Source: Reyranella sp.
Lineage (GTDB): Bacteria > Pseudomonadota > Alphaproteobacteria > Reyranellales > Reyranellaceae
DNA length: 64,000 nt
NCBI RefSeq assembly: GCF_004297405.1
Contig: NZ_SCVC01000043.1
Coordinates: 32,001-96,000, forward strand
Reading direction: 5' to 3'
This document shows positions 1 through 7,251 of this stretch, in pieces. The first letter of the stretch is position 1; every line of letters starts with the position of its first letter. A model generated the notes under the pieces. It was not told the origin of the DNA. It worked only from the letters and a program-made list of their open reading frames with translations, and searched no databases. The translations under genes were made by a program, and so were the position numbers.

Positions 1-14
1 GCGATTGTCCAGAC

Positions 15-248
15 CTACTTTCGAGGCACGGCCGGCTGACCAAGGTCTGCCATGATCATTTCCAGACTGTAGAGGTCCTCTGCGTCTGGTCTAGGTGTAC
101 TAGCTTGTATCAGTTGAAGTCGGGCTTCGTGCAACCCGAGGTCCACGCAAAGTGTCACGACTTGACCGAGCGTACACCCGGCCTCATTAGCGAGCTGGCG
201 TATCGAGTCTGCCGTCTCCTGTGGAATTCCTCTGAGTGTTAGTCGCAT
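15..248 (-). CDS. Small ribbon-helix-helix-like protein
   Basis: This 77-residue protein starts with a short strand (MRLTLRGIP, residues 1-9) followed by two predicted helices to about residue 40, which fits the ribbon-helix-helix DNA-binding fold of Arc/CopG-type regulators and antitoxins. The ATG is preceded by a strong ribosome binding site, GGAGGG, seven bases upstream. If it is an antitoxin its toxin would lie downstream, beyond base 1, and cannot be seen. The family assignment rests only on the strand-helix-helix pattern. No DNA target or partner is visible. Confidence 0.55.
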   Translation of the reverse strand: MRLTLRGIPQETADSIRQLANEAGCTLGQVVTLCVDLGLHEARLQLIQASTPRPDAEDLYSLEMIMADLGQPAVPRK

Positions 249-395
249 TCATGTGCCCTCCTCGTACTATTTAGGCTGACAGCACATTCGGGAGATTCAC
301 GAGCTCGACGGACTTTGGCGCCATCTGACTTCTCGAAGTGCCAGTTCAAATGTTGGCGCTTGTGACTTCGACTTGACGTCTTCGATGTGGCCGCC

Positions 396-1126
396 TCAGT
401 GTAATCCGAACGCGATCCGCGCGCGACTAGTCACGCACAAACCGCACGAACCGCAGCTAATCTCAGGATGGGCCGGATCCGCTGGACACGTGACACCCGC
501 CGCATGCCGACCCCATGGGGCCTTTTCCAACACGACTGCGGATCTCTCCCCTTCGCCTCCACTGAACCTAATCCGAAACCGATCCCATCGCAGCGACGCC
601 TCTTCGATTGCCGCCCCAATCTCCGACTGGCGCGTATGGGCTGTGAAGCCAAACACATGGAGCGGCCTGATCGCTTGAACCGCGCTTAGCCAAAACTTGG
701 CATAAGGCAGATCGGCGAAGTCACCAAGGGAATGCAGTCGCACCGCTACTCCCGAAGAGAATACCGAGGCGAGATTCTCTAGCTCAATTGTTAGTTTGGC
801 ACGAAGGGCCGCATCTACAATGAACCGTGTCGCCAGCTGCATTCTGTTCCGTAGCATGAAGCCCGCACTTGGCAGGCCATGGGGCACGTCGTGCGTTCGG
901 GCAGCGAGAGGCTATAGATTGGCATGCCTCGCCACAGGCCCTTACTAAAATGTGAGCCCAACTTCTTGCTATGCCGGCCCGGCTTCAGCACTCGATCGAC
1001 ACTGGCGGCAGACCGAACCATGGCCGGAAAGAGTGGCCGATCCTCAGCCACGGCAGGGTGCAGCGAGCCAAGCACGAGCGGGCCGTTCCTTCCGCGATCC
1101 TTATATCGCCGAACCGGGTTGTTCAT
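396..1126 (-). pseudogene. Gp88-like phage protein, broken by a one-base frameshift
   Basis: Two reading frames together make one Gp88-family protein, a family found in phages and prophages with no settled function. The first part (1126 down to about 848) holds GMPIYSLSLPERTTCP and a CYGT motif. The second (848 down to 396) continues with RMQLATRF, VRLHSLGDFADLPYAKFW, LHVFGFTA and a final CGSCGLC. Adding one A at 847-848 (GGAAC to GGAAAC on the minus strand) would restore CYGNRMQLATRF, close to the family pattern as I recall it. The start ATG overlaps the stop of the upstream gene as ATGA, so the two were one operon. It is either a true pseudogene or a sequencing error. Family recognition is from memory of the motifs. 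Confidence 0.7.
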
Positions 1127-1785
1127 TGAAGCATCCTCGCAACAACGGGCTCCGCGAGATCGGCCGGCACAGTTCGGTGGGTACCATTGGGGAGGACTAG
1201 CAACAATGTCGGAATATCTGGCTTTGGCACGCACAGCCTTAGCGAAATGTCCTTCGTGTCTGTGCTGCTCTCTTTACTCGACAGCATTTCAGTAATCTCA
1301 TTTCGTTCGGCCCACAGTCGTGCCAGAGTCCACACGCCACCGGTCTTAGTGATACGCAGAGCAAGCTGCGACGGTTCGCGGCACCCCTCCTCGAACCATT
1401 GATGCGCAAGCGCTATTGCAGCGCCATAGCGGCTAATCTGATCTCGGCTGATGGTTTTCCGACGCAGCGATCCATCCCCCTGGAGTTGCGTCTCGAAGTG
1501 CCGGAAGATCACGTGCGCCACTTCTCGGTACTCTTGGCTGCGCCCTTTCGTTTTGATCTCGAGAGGCGCCACGAACTTCTCCCAGGCGTCGAGATCGGCG
1601 CGCCTGATCGACGCCATGCGGACACCTGCGACGACTACGTGGGCAGCGGAATCGCGGATCGATCCTGCAGCTTGGACCATCGCTTCCAAATTCTTCGACA
1701 CTTCTAGATCGATCTGACGCAGGCTCATGAGATTGTCGTGTCGTGCAACATTGCACCGTGAGCCAGTACCGATGGCCTGCAGCAT
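1123..1785 (-). CDS. Hypothetical island protein, coupled to the Gp88-like gene
   Basis: A 220-residue protein I do not recognise. The chosen ATG has AAGGAG six bases upstream; a TTG at 1821 and an ATG at 1728 are alternatives. No membrane segment or signal peptide is apparent. The middle is charged and probably helical, and the end is hydrophobic (LLLVLPNGTHR). Its stop overlaps the start of the Gp88-like gene as ATGA, so both were translated from one message, probably from the promoter at 1974-2002. Presence beside Gp88 suggests a phage origin; no function is proposed. Confidence 0.6.
   Translation of the reverse strand: MLQAIGTGSRCNVARHDNLMSLRQIDLEVSKNLEAMVQAAGSIRDSAAHVVVAGVRMASIRRADLDAWEKFVAPLEIKTKGRSQEYREVAHVIFRHFETQLQGDGSLRRKTISRDQISRYGAAIALAHQWFEEGCREPSQLALRITKTGGVWTLARLWAERNEITEMLSSKESSTDTKDISLRLCVPKPDIPTLLLVLPNGTHRTVPADLAEPVVARMLQ
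1729..1758. repeat. 30-bp imperfect repeat, copy 1, with a perfect dyad
   Basis: This stretch and 2684-2713 match at 27 of 30 bases in the same orientation. Copy 1 contains a perfect dyad, GTGCAA-CA-TTGCAC (1743-1756); in copy 2 the left arm is degraded to GCGCAT. Copy 1 lies inside the likely coding region of the gene starting at 1785. The repeat may therefore be a duplicated coding fragment and not an operator. Confidence 0.5.
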
Positions 1786-1973
1786 GCAGTTCTCCTTCGT
1801 CGAGGCTGCGTACACCGACAACGGCGCACCGCATCTCTCCGGAAGTCTATTGGAATTTCTTTGAAGAGCACGTTCAGGACCGGCGGCGACCGACGCGGCA
1901 CGGCCCAGAGGGCTTAAGCTGTCATTTCGACGAACTTCATATTCGTACGTCGCCCTTCCACGTGAATACTACA

Positions 1974-2002
1974 AATATACAGGCGAAGAGCAGAAAAGTC
2001 AA
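1974..2002 (-). promoter_or_regulatory. Sigma-70-type promoter for the Gp88 operon
   Basis: On the minus strand TTGACT (2002-1997) and TATATT (1979-1974) are separated by exactly 17 bases, close to consensus. It points at the hypothetical gene starting at 1785 and the Gp88-like gene. The predicted RNA start is near 1967. A tandem repeat overlaps and flanks the -35 element. Confidence 0.6.
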
Positions 2003-2024
2003 GATTGAATCAAAGATTGAATCA
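2001..2024. repeat. Two tandem 12-bp repeats, operator-like
   Basis: AAGATTGAATCA occurs twice head to tail (2001-2012 and 2013-2024). Each unit contains the dyad GATT-G-AATC, and the first overlaps the -35 box of the promoter at 1974-2002. Two in-phase dyads at a -35 element look like a repressor or activator site. No cognate regulator is identified. Confidence 0.5.
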
Positions 2025-2171
2025 CAACCACTCGTCTCGGCGAATGAATATGACTGCGATCTCGTTCGACCGAGTTGAGTCGCAGTGAGGATCAGTAGTG
2101 TTAAGCAGAAGAAGGCCAGAGAGACTTCACAACACTTCGGCTTACTGTGCTCGCGTTACCTTCTTTCTGCT

Positions 2172-2567
2172 TCACCAGCCAGAATGTTTGCGTCGATCAA
2201 ATCGGATCGCATTCCCGTTGCTCTCCGTCAGCACAATTGGATTCGCACTCGGCAGGTACTTCGCATCACCTTGCCAATGCACATCAAGAAGAATGAGCTC
2301 CCCTTCATGAGAGATCTCGGCCCAACAGCCGAATACCCATTGCGGTTCCTCGCCGGCGCTCACATGCACTTTGTTGAATAAGATTTCTAAGCGATCTCCC
2401 CTTCCACAGTAAATCAGTTCACTTTGATGCTCGCCAAGCTCAAACAATTCATCGCCACTCACCGAGGCGATAAAGAACTCGCTGGATTGGTGTGCGCTAG
2501 GCTCAGTCTTGCGGATCATGCCTGCTTGGTGCCCCGCCGTAGATGATTCCATTACACTCATTGTCAT
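2172..2567 (-). CDS. Hypothetical island protein
   Basis: A 131-residue soluble protein that I do not recognise, starting MTMSVMESSTAG. It has no signal peptide or membrane segment. The centre alternates short hydrophobic stretches (ELIYCGRGDRLEILFNKVHV, WVFGCWAEI, ELILLDVHW), which suggests a beta-rich fold. The first ATG (2567) has a weak purine stretch upstream and the ATG at 2561 has GAGAG at better spacing, so the start is uncertain by two codons. Composition and the absence of a competing frame favour a real gene. Confidence 0.5.
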   Translation of the reverse strand: MTMSVMESSTAGHQAGMIRKTEPSAHQSSEFFIASVSGDELFELGEHQSELIYCGRGDRLEILFNKVHVSAGEEPQWVFGCWAEISHEGELILLDVHWQGDAKYLPSANPIVLTESNGNAIRFDRRKHSGW

Positions 2568-2977
2568 CTCTCATCAGTTGATACCTGACTAGTAAATGAG
2601 TCACTGCCGCCTCCTGTTCAAGGCAGTGGCGCGGCCCATTTTGACCAATCAGCACGCGCTACTCGCTTTGAGCCTCTCCTCGAGAGATTGTCGTGTGGCG
2701 CATCATTGCACCGGCGACCTGAGCCAAATTCTGCGTGAATAGGGGAATCGCGGGCTATTCATGCGGCACCTAACTTCAACCTCAGCATGGTTGATCCCTT
2801 CGGGCTTAGCTTGCGCTGACGCGACTACCTTGCTTTCGCCCCCTGCTCGACCTTCGGCGAACCAAACTAAAGGCGCAGCATGGCCTGCGCCCACCAACAC
2901 TCCATTCTTTCGTCATCCAGAGCGCCCAACGAGCCCCCCCAAACTGCAGGGACACCTCCATAAGTAGGAGGGCTTTC
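2568..2977. other. Stretch without a supported gene
   Basis: Apart from copy 2 of the 30-bp repeat, two small overlapping frames on opposite strands (about 65 residues each) occur here. Neither has a ribosome binding site or a recognisable motif. The last bases hold the ribosome binding site of the gene at 2978. Confidence 0.5.
2684..2713. repeat. 30-bp imperfect repeat, copy 2
   Basis: It matches 1729-1758 at 27 of 30 bases. It lies about 120 bases upstream of the minus-strand gene starting at 2567, in a region without a supported gene. It may be a relic of a duplicated gene segment, because a short coding-like minus frame runs through it. Confidence 0.45.
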
Positions 2978-3550
2978 ATGAACGAACCTGGATCTCTAGT
3001 TAGACTGGCGTCCCGTTTGATACTGCCGACCGTCGGCTACCGACACTTGTTTGCCTATGCCCGATTCCTGGACATCGCTGAGCTACGAGCGATCGGGCTT
3101 CAACCTCACTTTGTGACTCTCGCGCGGTACAAGGGCCGCCGTTGGATCATCAACGAAAGTGGGGAACCCACCATTGTGCCTAGGCGCGGCCATCAAGTGT
3201 TCGGGATAATCTGGAAGGTACGTGAGGTTGAGCTTGCCGCATTGGACATCCTCGAAGGAGTACCGCATCTCCACGAGCGCTACGGATCGTTCGCCACGAC
3301 TGCTGAGGGGGTGCTATGCATCAGCGAGTTTTATTGCAGCAAGGACCAAAGACTTGGCGTAGGGAGCGCATCGTTGCTCGCTCCCATTCTTAGCAGCGCG
3401 CGGCATTGGGGGTTCACCCGGGAGTACATTGATGAGCTGGCACAGTGGGCCTCTGCACGCCAAGGGGAGCCGGTTGGGGCACTCAATGAGTCAGTTTACC
3501 CCCCTCACCGAGTACCTCCGACGGCGGCTAAGGCGGACAAGCTTCGATGA
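2978..3550 (+). CDS. Gamma-glutamylcyclotransferase-like protein
   Basis: A 190-residue protein with the GGCT/AIG2 fold pattern: an N-terminal strand (HLFAYARFL, about 23-31), a middle GIIWKV strand and ELAALDILEGV helix (about 76-95), then the tyrosine of HERYGSF. Family members cyclise or trim gamma-glutamyl compounds. The ATG has AGGAGG seven bases upstream. The usual substrate-loop motif YGSN near the N terminus reads YARF here, so activity is doubtful or the substrate differs. The last 40 residues go beyond the domain and overlap the next gene. Assignment is from the fold pattern; no partner gene supports a pathway. Confidence 0.6.
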   Translation: MNEPGSLVRLASRLILPTVGYRHLFAYARFLDIAELRAIGLQPHFVTLARYKGRRWIINESGEPTIVPRRGHQVFGIIWKVREVELAALDILEGVPHLHERYGSFATTAEGVLCISEFYCSKDQRLGVGSASLLAPILSSARHWGFTREYIDELAQWASARQGEPVGALNESVYPPHRVPPTAAKADKLR

Positions 3551-3827
3551 GGCCGAGACTTTCAAGCAAATCCTCTTACTCGAACGACTGGCGTTCACGC
3601 CGTTGCGGGATTGGCGGGGCGAAGTTGTCTTCCTTGGGCTTTGCGCGATGTTTCCGGCCGAAGCGCAAATACTTATGCGCGAGGCGAGATGCGGAGGCGC
3701 CGGAAGCATCTCACCGTCGACGATCTGCCTAGATTGGCGCGAGTTTGCCGGGCCAAGAAGTGATGACCAGCGGCAGCTCTTTTGGCGAGAACGCATTGCT
3801 TGGCTGCAAGCCGGCGGGAAGCTCTAG
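3486..3827 (+). CDS. Hypothetical protein overlapping the GGCT-like gene
   Basis: A 113-residue frame starting MSQFTPLTEY, overlapping the end of the GGCT-like gene by 65 bases in another frame. It reads like a real soluble, mostly helical protein (DEAETFKQILLLERLAF, LFWRERIAWLQAGG), but has no recognised domain and no clear ribosome binding site. A 65-base overlap is long, so either the upstream gene is artificially extended or translation is coupled. An earlier start at 3429 is possible but would deepen the overlap. Confidence 0.4.
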   Translation: MSQFTPLTEYLRRRLRRTSFDEAETFKQILLLERLAFTPLRDWRGEVVFLGLCAMFPAEAQILMREARCGGAGSISPSTICLDWREFAGPRSDDQRQLFWRERIAWLQAGGKL

Positions 3828-3829
3828 TC

Positions 3830-4095
3830 ACCTGATCTATTTCGGCGATTGCAGCGGACAGACCACAGCGAAGCCGCTTGATCACGTCCTCGCGCCAAAT
3901 CCACTCCTGATAGATCGACCAGCGTTCATATTTCCCATCCAGCAGCCTAGCGAGACGCGCGACGATCGCACGCTCGGCCGGATCCGCGCCGCGAGGTCCT
4001 TGTCGCCTAACAGCTCCTGAACCGCCAACTCAAGTAGCTACCACGCCTGAATCCGATGGAGCGCCGCAAGCAAGTGCCCGGTCACGATTAAGTAT
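3830..4095 (-). pseudogene. Decayed coding relic
   Basis: The minus strand carries protein-like segments in more than one frame: HLLAALHRIQAW, then a TAG stop at 4040-4038, then LLELAVQELLGDKDLAARI, then after a frame change near 3980 AERAIVARLARLLDGKYERW and IWREDVIKRL. The pieces look like one degraded helical protein. I do not recognise the family, and no start codon with a ribosome binding site is present. It could also be non-coding sequence that looks protein-like by chance. Confidence 0.3.
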
Positions 4096-4215
4096 CAAAT
4101 CGCCTCAATCGTGCTCGCTTTCTGCCTACAAGCAGCCTAGTGCCCGTCTCAAGTCTTTACTGTTCAGCCGCTCTAGTTCGGGTTTTGGAACGACGTGACT
4201 GTGGTCCGCCTGATT

Positions 4216-4950
4216 TCAGGCTGGCGGCTTCGAGCTTATCATCAACTTTCGGAGCTCTTCCAAGATCTCGGCTGACGGCGTCGCAACAATGCCGCTCGAC
4301 GACCATCCATTGGTGAATTCCGATAATTCTCCATCTTGTGACACGAGCGCGTAGCAGCTGGCGCCTTTCTGTCCCTCGAGGGGATCGAGAACGAACTGAT
4401 CGACGGCCACTTTCCGAGCAGCACGCGCGCCGCGCACTCTAGTCCGAACATCGGGATCTGCGACGTCTGCTGAAAGATCGACCTCTTCAACCGTCGGCTT
4501 GTAAACGGCCGATATCCAGTGAGGATCAATTGAGCGGACCGGCATAACTGAGATGCTGTCTTCGTCCCACCCACCACAAAGAACGGGCTTACTGGAATCA
4601 AAAGCGCTGTATGCGCCATTCAGAATGCTACGGCATTCTTCCTCATCGGCATTGGTCACGTAGTGGGACGTGAATTCCACAAAGCACACCAATCTGGGTA
4701 ATAATCCCTTGCGGGCCGGTCGTTCCAGTCGCGCTACAGCCTCTCGGCCATCAAACAGTCGATCGGCGCCAACGAAGTCCCGAACTACGAATACCTCCTC
4801 ATCGAAGCCATACCAGTAGAGACTGTTCGGGTCGTCGACTGACCAGCTCCTTCCCTCTCGAATGACCTTCCCAAGTTCCAATCGGCCCGACTGCCATTCC
4901 ACCAACGTACTCTTTGCAACTCTCTTACGCGTTCTAGATCCACTAAGCAT
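4216..4950 (-). CDS. Hypothetical island protein
   Basis: A 244-residue protein that I do not recognise. The chosen ATG (MLSGSRTRKRV) has AAGGTGAT eight bases upstream; an ATG at 5031 would add 27 residues but has no ribosome binding site. The sequence is soluble with many acidic stretches, short aromatic motifs (SLYWYGF, FVEFTSHYV) and a basic segment RTRVRGARAARK near residue 170. No catalytic motif is evident. It stands alone on the minus strand between decayed sequence and the small genes next to the integrase. Confidence 0.55.
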   Translation of the reverse strand: MLSGSRTRKRVAKSTLVEWQSGRLELGKVIREGRSWSVDDPNSLYWYGFDEEVFVVRDFVGADRLFDGREAVARLERPARKGLLPRLVCFVEFTSHYVTNADEEECRSILNGAYSAFDSSKPVLCGGWDEDSISVMPVRSIDPHWISAVYKPTVEEVDLSADVADPDVRTRVRGARAARKVAVDQFVLDPLEGQKGASCYALVSQDGELSEFTNGWSSSGIVATPSAEILEELRKLMISSKPPA

Positions 4951-5283
4951 TTCATCACCTTGAAATCGAATCTCACGCGCTGTCTGGGCGCGCGCAACGT
5001 CCACATTGGATGTTGGTACGCCGAATGCCATCTAAGGCCACGATAACCCACGAATAGGATCGATCAGCGTGCGATTCGAGCTATAAGGTGTGCTCGATGC
5101 TTTGAGAGATAGGTCTACTTTCCCGCGCTTCAAGGCATTCCGAGAAAAGTCCACTTAGGACTGGTTCAGCCCCTCATGAACTGCAACTTCAGAATCACTT
5201 CCGTGCAGCCATTGCTGCTTTGGTCAATCTAGCGGCATTGGTCGCGATACCCGCATCGCCGACAGGCGACTGAGCGACAGGTT
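4951..5283. other. Stretch without a supported gene
   Basis: This holds the possible 5' extension of the gene ending at 4216 and otherwise no reading frame with a start signal. I see no strong hairpin, promoter pair or repeat here. Confidence 0.4.
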
Positions 5284-5520
5284 CTACTGTTCGCCGACAC
5301 TCTCAGAGAGCGATAACGGCATCTCAATTGCGATCATCGCATCAGAGTAGCTGAGCAGCTCCGTGAGCGAATGCCGATCGCCTAGCCGGCACTGCGCGAG
5401 TTTATGAGCCGAACGTATCCGTGGAATTGAAGAAGCGCCCGGCATCATTCGGGCCATTGAATTGCTCAAGTGCCGTATCATAGAGGCGGCATACCATAGC
5501 TTGGCTGCCTCTACTCCCAT
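5284..5520 (-). CDS. Small hypothetical protein downstream of the integrase
   Basis: A 78-residue frame (MGVEAAKLWYAASMIRHL). Its ATG overlaps the TAG stop of the small frame at 5511-5648, which suggests translational coupling. The segment CRLGDRHSLTELLSYSDAM resembles helical repeats seen in small phage-associated proteins, but I cannot name a family. Real-gene status rests on the overlap and on both frames following the integrase in the same direction. Confidence 0.4.
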   Translation of the reverse strand: MGVEAAKLWYAASMIRHLSNSMARMMPGASSIPRIRSAHKLAQCRLGDRHSLTELLSYSDAMIAIEMPLSLSESVGEQ

Positions 5521-5648
5521 TCGTCTTCTGGAATGAAGGATCTAAACGATCCAAGAGTGTTGCGAAACTCAGGTTCGGGAAGCCAATCCGGGGAGCCGGA
5601 CAGTCGCGCCAGTACGGTCTTCATGAAAGGAATCGGCGCCGCACGCAT
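5511..5648 (-). CDS. Very small ORF after the integrase gene
   Basis: A 45-residue frame, MRAAPIPFMKTVLARLSGS followed by a tail rich in Pro, Phe and Glu and ending EDEWE. It starts 46 bases beyond the integrase stop, and its stop overlaps the next small gene. The ribosome binding site is weak. Its coding-like composition and its place in a tight series of three minus-strand frames make it plausible. Confidence 0.33.
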   Translation of the reverse strand: MRAAPIPFMKTVLARLSGSPDWLPEPEFRNTLGSFRSFIPEDEWE

Positions 5649-5694
5649 ACACTCGGATCTTTATTAAGTCATCCTGCAAAGGCATTAGGAGGTT

Positions 5695-7020
5695 TCAGTC
5701 GTATCGTACTCGAACGATCTTCTTTCCGAGCTCCGCAATGAAGCTTGCATGCGTGTATCGGTCATGGGCATCCGAACCCTCGTGTCCGGCAATGGCCATG
5801 CGGAGTTCCCTAGGGACGCCAGCTTCTGCAAGTTTAGTGATGAAGGTGTGTCTGAAACTGTGCGCGCGAACGCTAGGATCGGTCGTTATCTCGTCGATCA
5901 CCCGGTTGATCCGTTTGGAAAGGGCATCGGTGGTCCCACCTTCGATCAGGCAATCATCGGGTTCCCGGTTAGCCAACAGCTTTTTGAGGACCCTGATGTA
6001 CAGGGTCGGATGGATTGGAACCTTCCGGTATGCGGCCTTGGTCTTCCGCTTCCCCGCAGTGATCAGGTTGAACACCCGAATCTCTCCGACTTTCTCGACA
6101 TTCCGCTTTCTCAACGAAGCGATTTCTGAGAGGCGCATTCCAGAGTAAGCCGCGATCATCATTGCCGGATGATCCAAGTGCTTGGGATCGAGAAGCTTCC
6201 GGACCTCGTCATCAGTGAAATTGCGGACCTTTAACTGGTCACCTTCGATGACCATGCGGTCGTTCACCCCACTAAACGGATTTGCTCCTCGGGAGAATTG
6301 ACCAGCCTTGTAGATCAGCCTCAGTGCAGACAGTTCACGACCGATTGTGGCTTTTGCCGCATTCTTCATCATCAAGTGAGTGACGTATTCGTTTACGTGG
6401 CCGGGGGTGATCCGCGCCCCGTAGCACTGGCCATGGCTCAGCTCAAACCAGTGCGTAAAGTCCCGAACTGATTTCTTGTAGGCTTTGATCGTCTTCAGGC
6501 TCTGTGATGCTCGCTTCGCCCAGATCTCGGAAGCACCGACTAAGGTCGATCCTGGCCTATCTGGCTTAGTCTTTCTCGCGTAGCCTGTGCCTTCGGCCCA
6601 CTCTAGCAACCGTTCGACAGATTCTACGATCTCATCGAAAATGAGGCCTTCGGTGGCCAGACCTCGAATCAAGGGAAAGTCGTCCTGATGGGCTTCGCTG
6701 ATGATCGCGCTGATCGCTCCCTTCAGGTCGAAGTAGCGTTCGTCATGAACCTTGTTGAAGTAGTTCCCGAATAGCCAGCCGACGATCTGTTCGCGTCGGA
6801 TCGGGTCAAGTCGATGGCCATTCAGTGCGGCTTGTCGATATTGAAGGATCGTCGATCTGAACTCTCGACCCGCCTCCACGGCGAGACGTTCCGCATGGAT
6901 AGGATCATCGGTGTCGAAGATTTTCTGGAACTTCTTCTTATTGTCGAACTGCTCGCGAACATCCTTCGGAATACCTGCCTGAAACGCGAACTTCGCCCCC
7001 TTCCGTATCAACCCCTTCAT
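5695..7020 (-). CDS. Tyrosine recombinase (phage-type integrase)
   Basis: This enzyme integrates and excises the element at the neighbouring tRNA-Arg. It is 441 residues from the ATG at 7020, which has AGGAGG seven bases upstream; an in-frame start at 7074 adds 18 residues and has weaker signals. The C-terminal catalytic domain shows the family residues in order: Arg about 296 in AYSGMRLSEIASLR, His and Arg about 387/390 in HSFRHTF, His about 413 in AGHEG, and the nucleophile Tyr about 422 in DRYTHA. The middle (about 160-250) is a core-binding SAM-like domain. All catalytic residues are present, so it is probably active. Confidence 0.93.
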   Translation of the reverse strand: MKGLIRKGAKFAFQAGIPKDVREQFDNKKKFQKIFDTDDPIHAERLAVEAGREFRSTILQYRQAALNGHRLDPIRREQIVGWLFGNYFNKVHDERYFDLKGAISAIISEAHQDDFPLIRGLATEGLIFDEIVESVERLLEWAEGTGYARKTKPDRPGSTLVGASEIWAKRASQSLKTIKAYKKSVRDFTHWFELSHGQCYGARITPGHVNEYVTHLMMKNAAKATIGRELSALRLIYKAGQFSRGANPFSGVNDRMVIEGDQLKVRNFTDDEVRKLLDPKHLDHPAMMIAAYSGMRLSEIASLRKRNVEKVGEIRVFNLITAGKRKTKAAYRKVPIHPTLYIRVLKKLLANREPDDCLIEGGTTDALSKRINRVIDEITTDPSVRAHSFRHTFITKLAEAGVPRELRMAIAGHEGSDAHDRYTHASFIAELGKKIVRVRYD

Positions 7021-7050
7021 GTTCGCACCTCCTGGAAGGAGTCTAGAATC

Positions 7051-7067
7051 GGGGTAATTTGGGGTAA
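7051..7067. repeat. Direct repeat GGGGTAA next to the integrase start
   Basis: GGGGTAA occurs at 7051-7057 and 7061-7067, ten bases (one helical turn) apart, between the integrase start and the tRNA. Repeats at this spacing are typical of arm-type or excisionase binding sites beside integrases. Only two copies are seen, so this is tentative. Confidence 0.35.
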
Positions 7068-7119
7068 AGATCAAATCAGCAGATGAAAAAAATCCCGTAA
7101 AATATGATGGATTGAAGTG

Positions 7120-7196
7120 TGGCGTCCCCGAGAGGATTCGAACCTCCGACCTCCGGTTTAGGAAACCGCTGCTCTATCCGGCTGAGCTACGGGGAC
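7120..7196 (-). tRNA. tRNA-Arg, anticodon CCT
   Basis: This 77-nt gene has acceptor arms GTCCCCG and CGGGGAC pairing fully, a GCTC/GAGC D stem, an anticodon loop TTCCTAA giving anticodon CCT, and a TTCGAAT T-loop with GGAGG/CCTCT stem. The CCA end is encoded (7122-7120). Its 3' end faces the integrase, so it is the attachment site of the element to the left, and the gene stays intact after integration. Confidence 0.95.
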
Positions 7197-7251
7197 GTAA
7201 GGGCTTCATAGCTCATCCCGCCTGGATTTGGGAATCCCGTTTGACCAGTGC

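Larger units (their letters stand above)
1..7119. mobile_element. Right end of an integrated genomic island at tRNA-Arg
   Basis: A tyrosine recombinase (5695-7020, minus) lies about 100 nt from the CCA end of a tRNA-Arg gene, the usual layout of tRNA-integrated islands and prophages. The element lies to the left of the tRNA and runs off the window. Bases 1-7100 are visibly richer in A+T than the rest, carry short unknown genes, a phage-type Gp88 gene broken by a frameshift, and decayed coding relics. No second copy of the tRNA 3' end was seen in the window, so the far boundary should lie further left. That this is an island is inference from layout and composition; its type (prophage remnant or other element) is not resolved. 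Confidence 0.75.

Noticed and set aside
2703..2967. Two overlapping small frames on opposite strands
   Set aside because: No ribosome binding site, no motif, and each is the shadow of the other.
1..7119. Second attachment site (copy of the tRNA-Arg 3' end) within the window
   Set aside because: No copy of the sequence around the T-arm and acceptor end was found left of the integrase.
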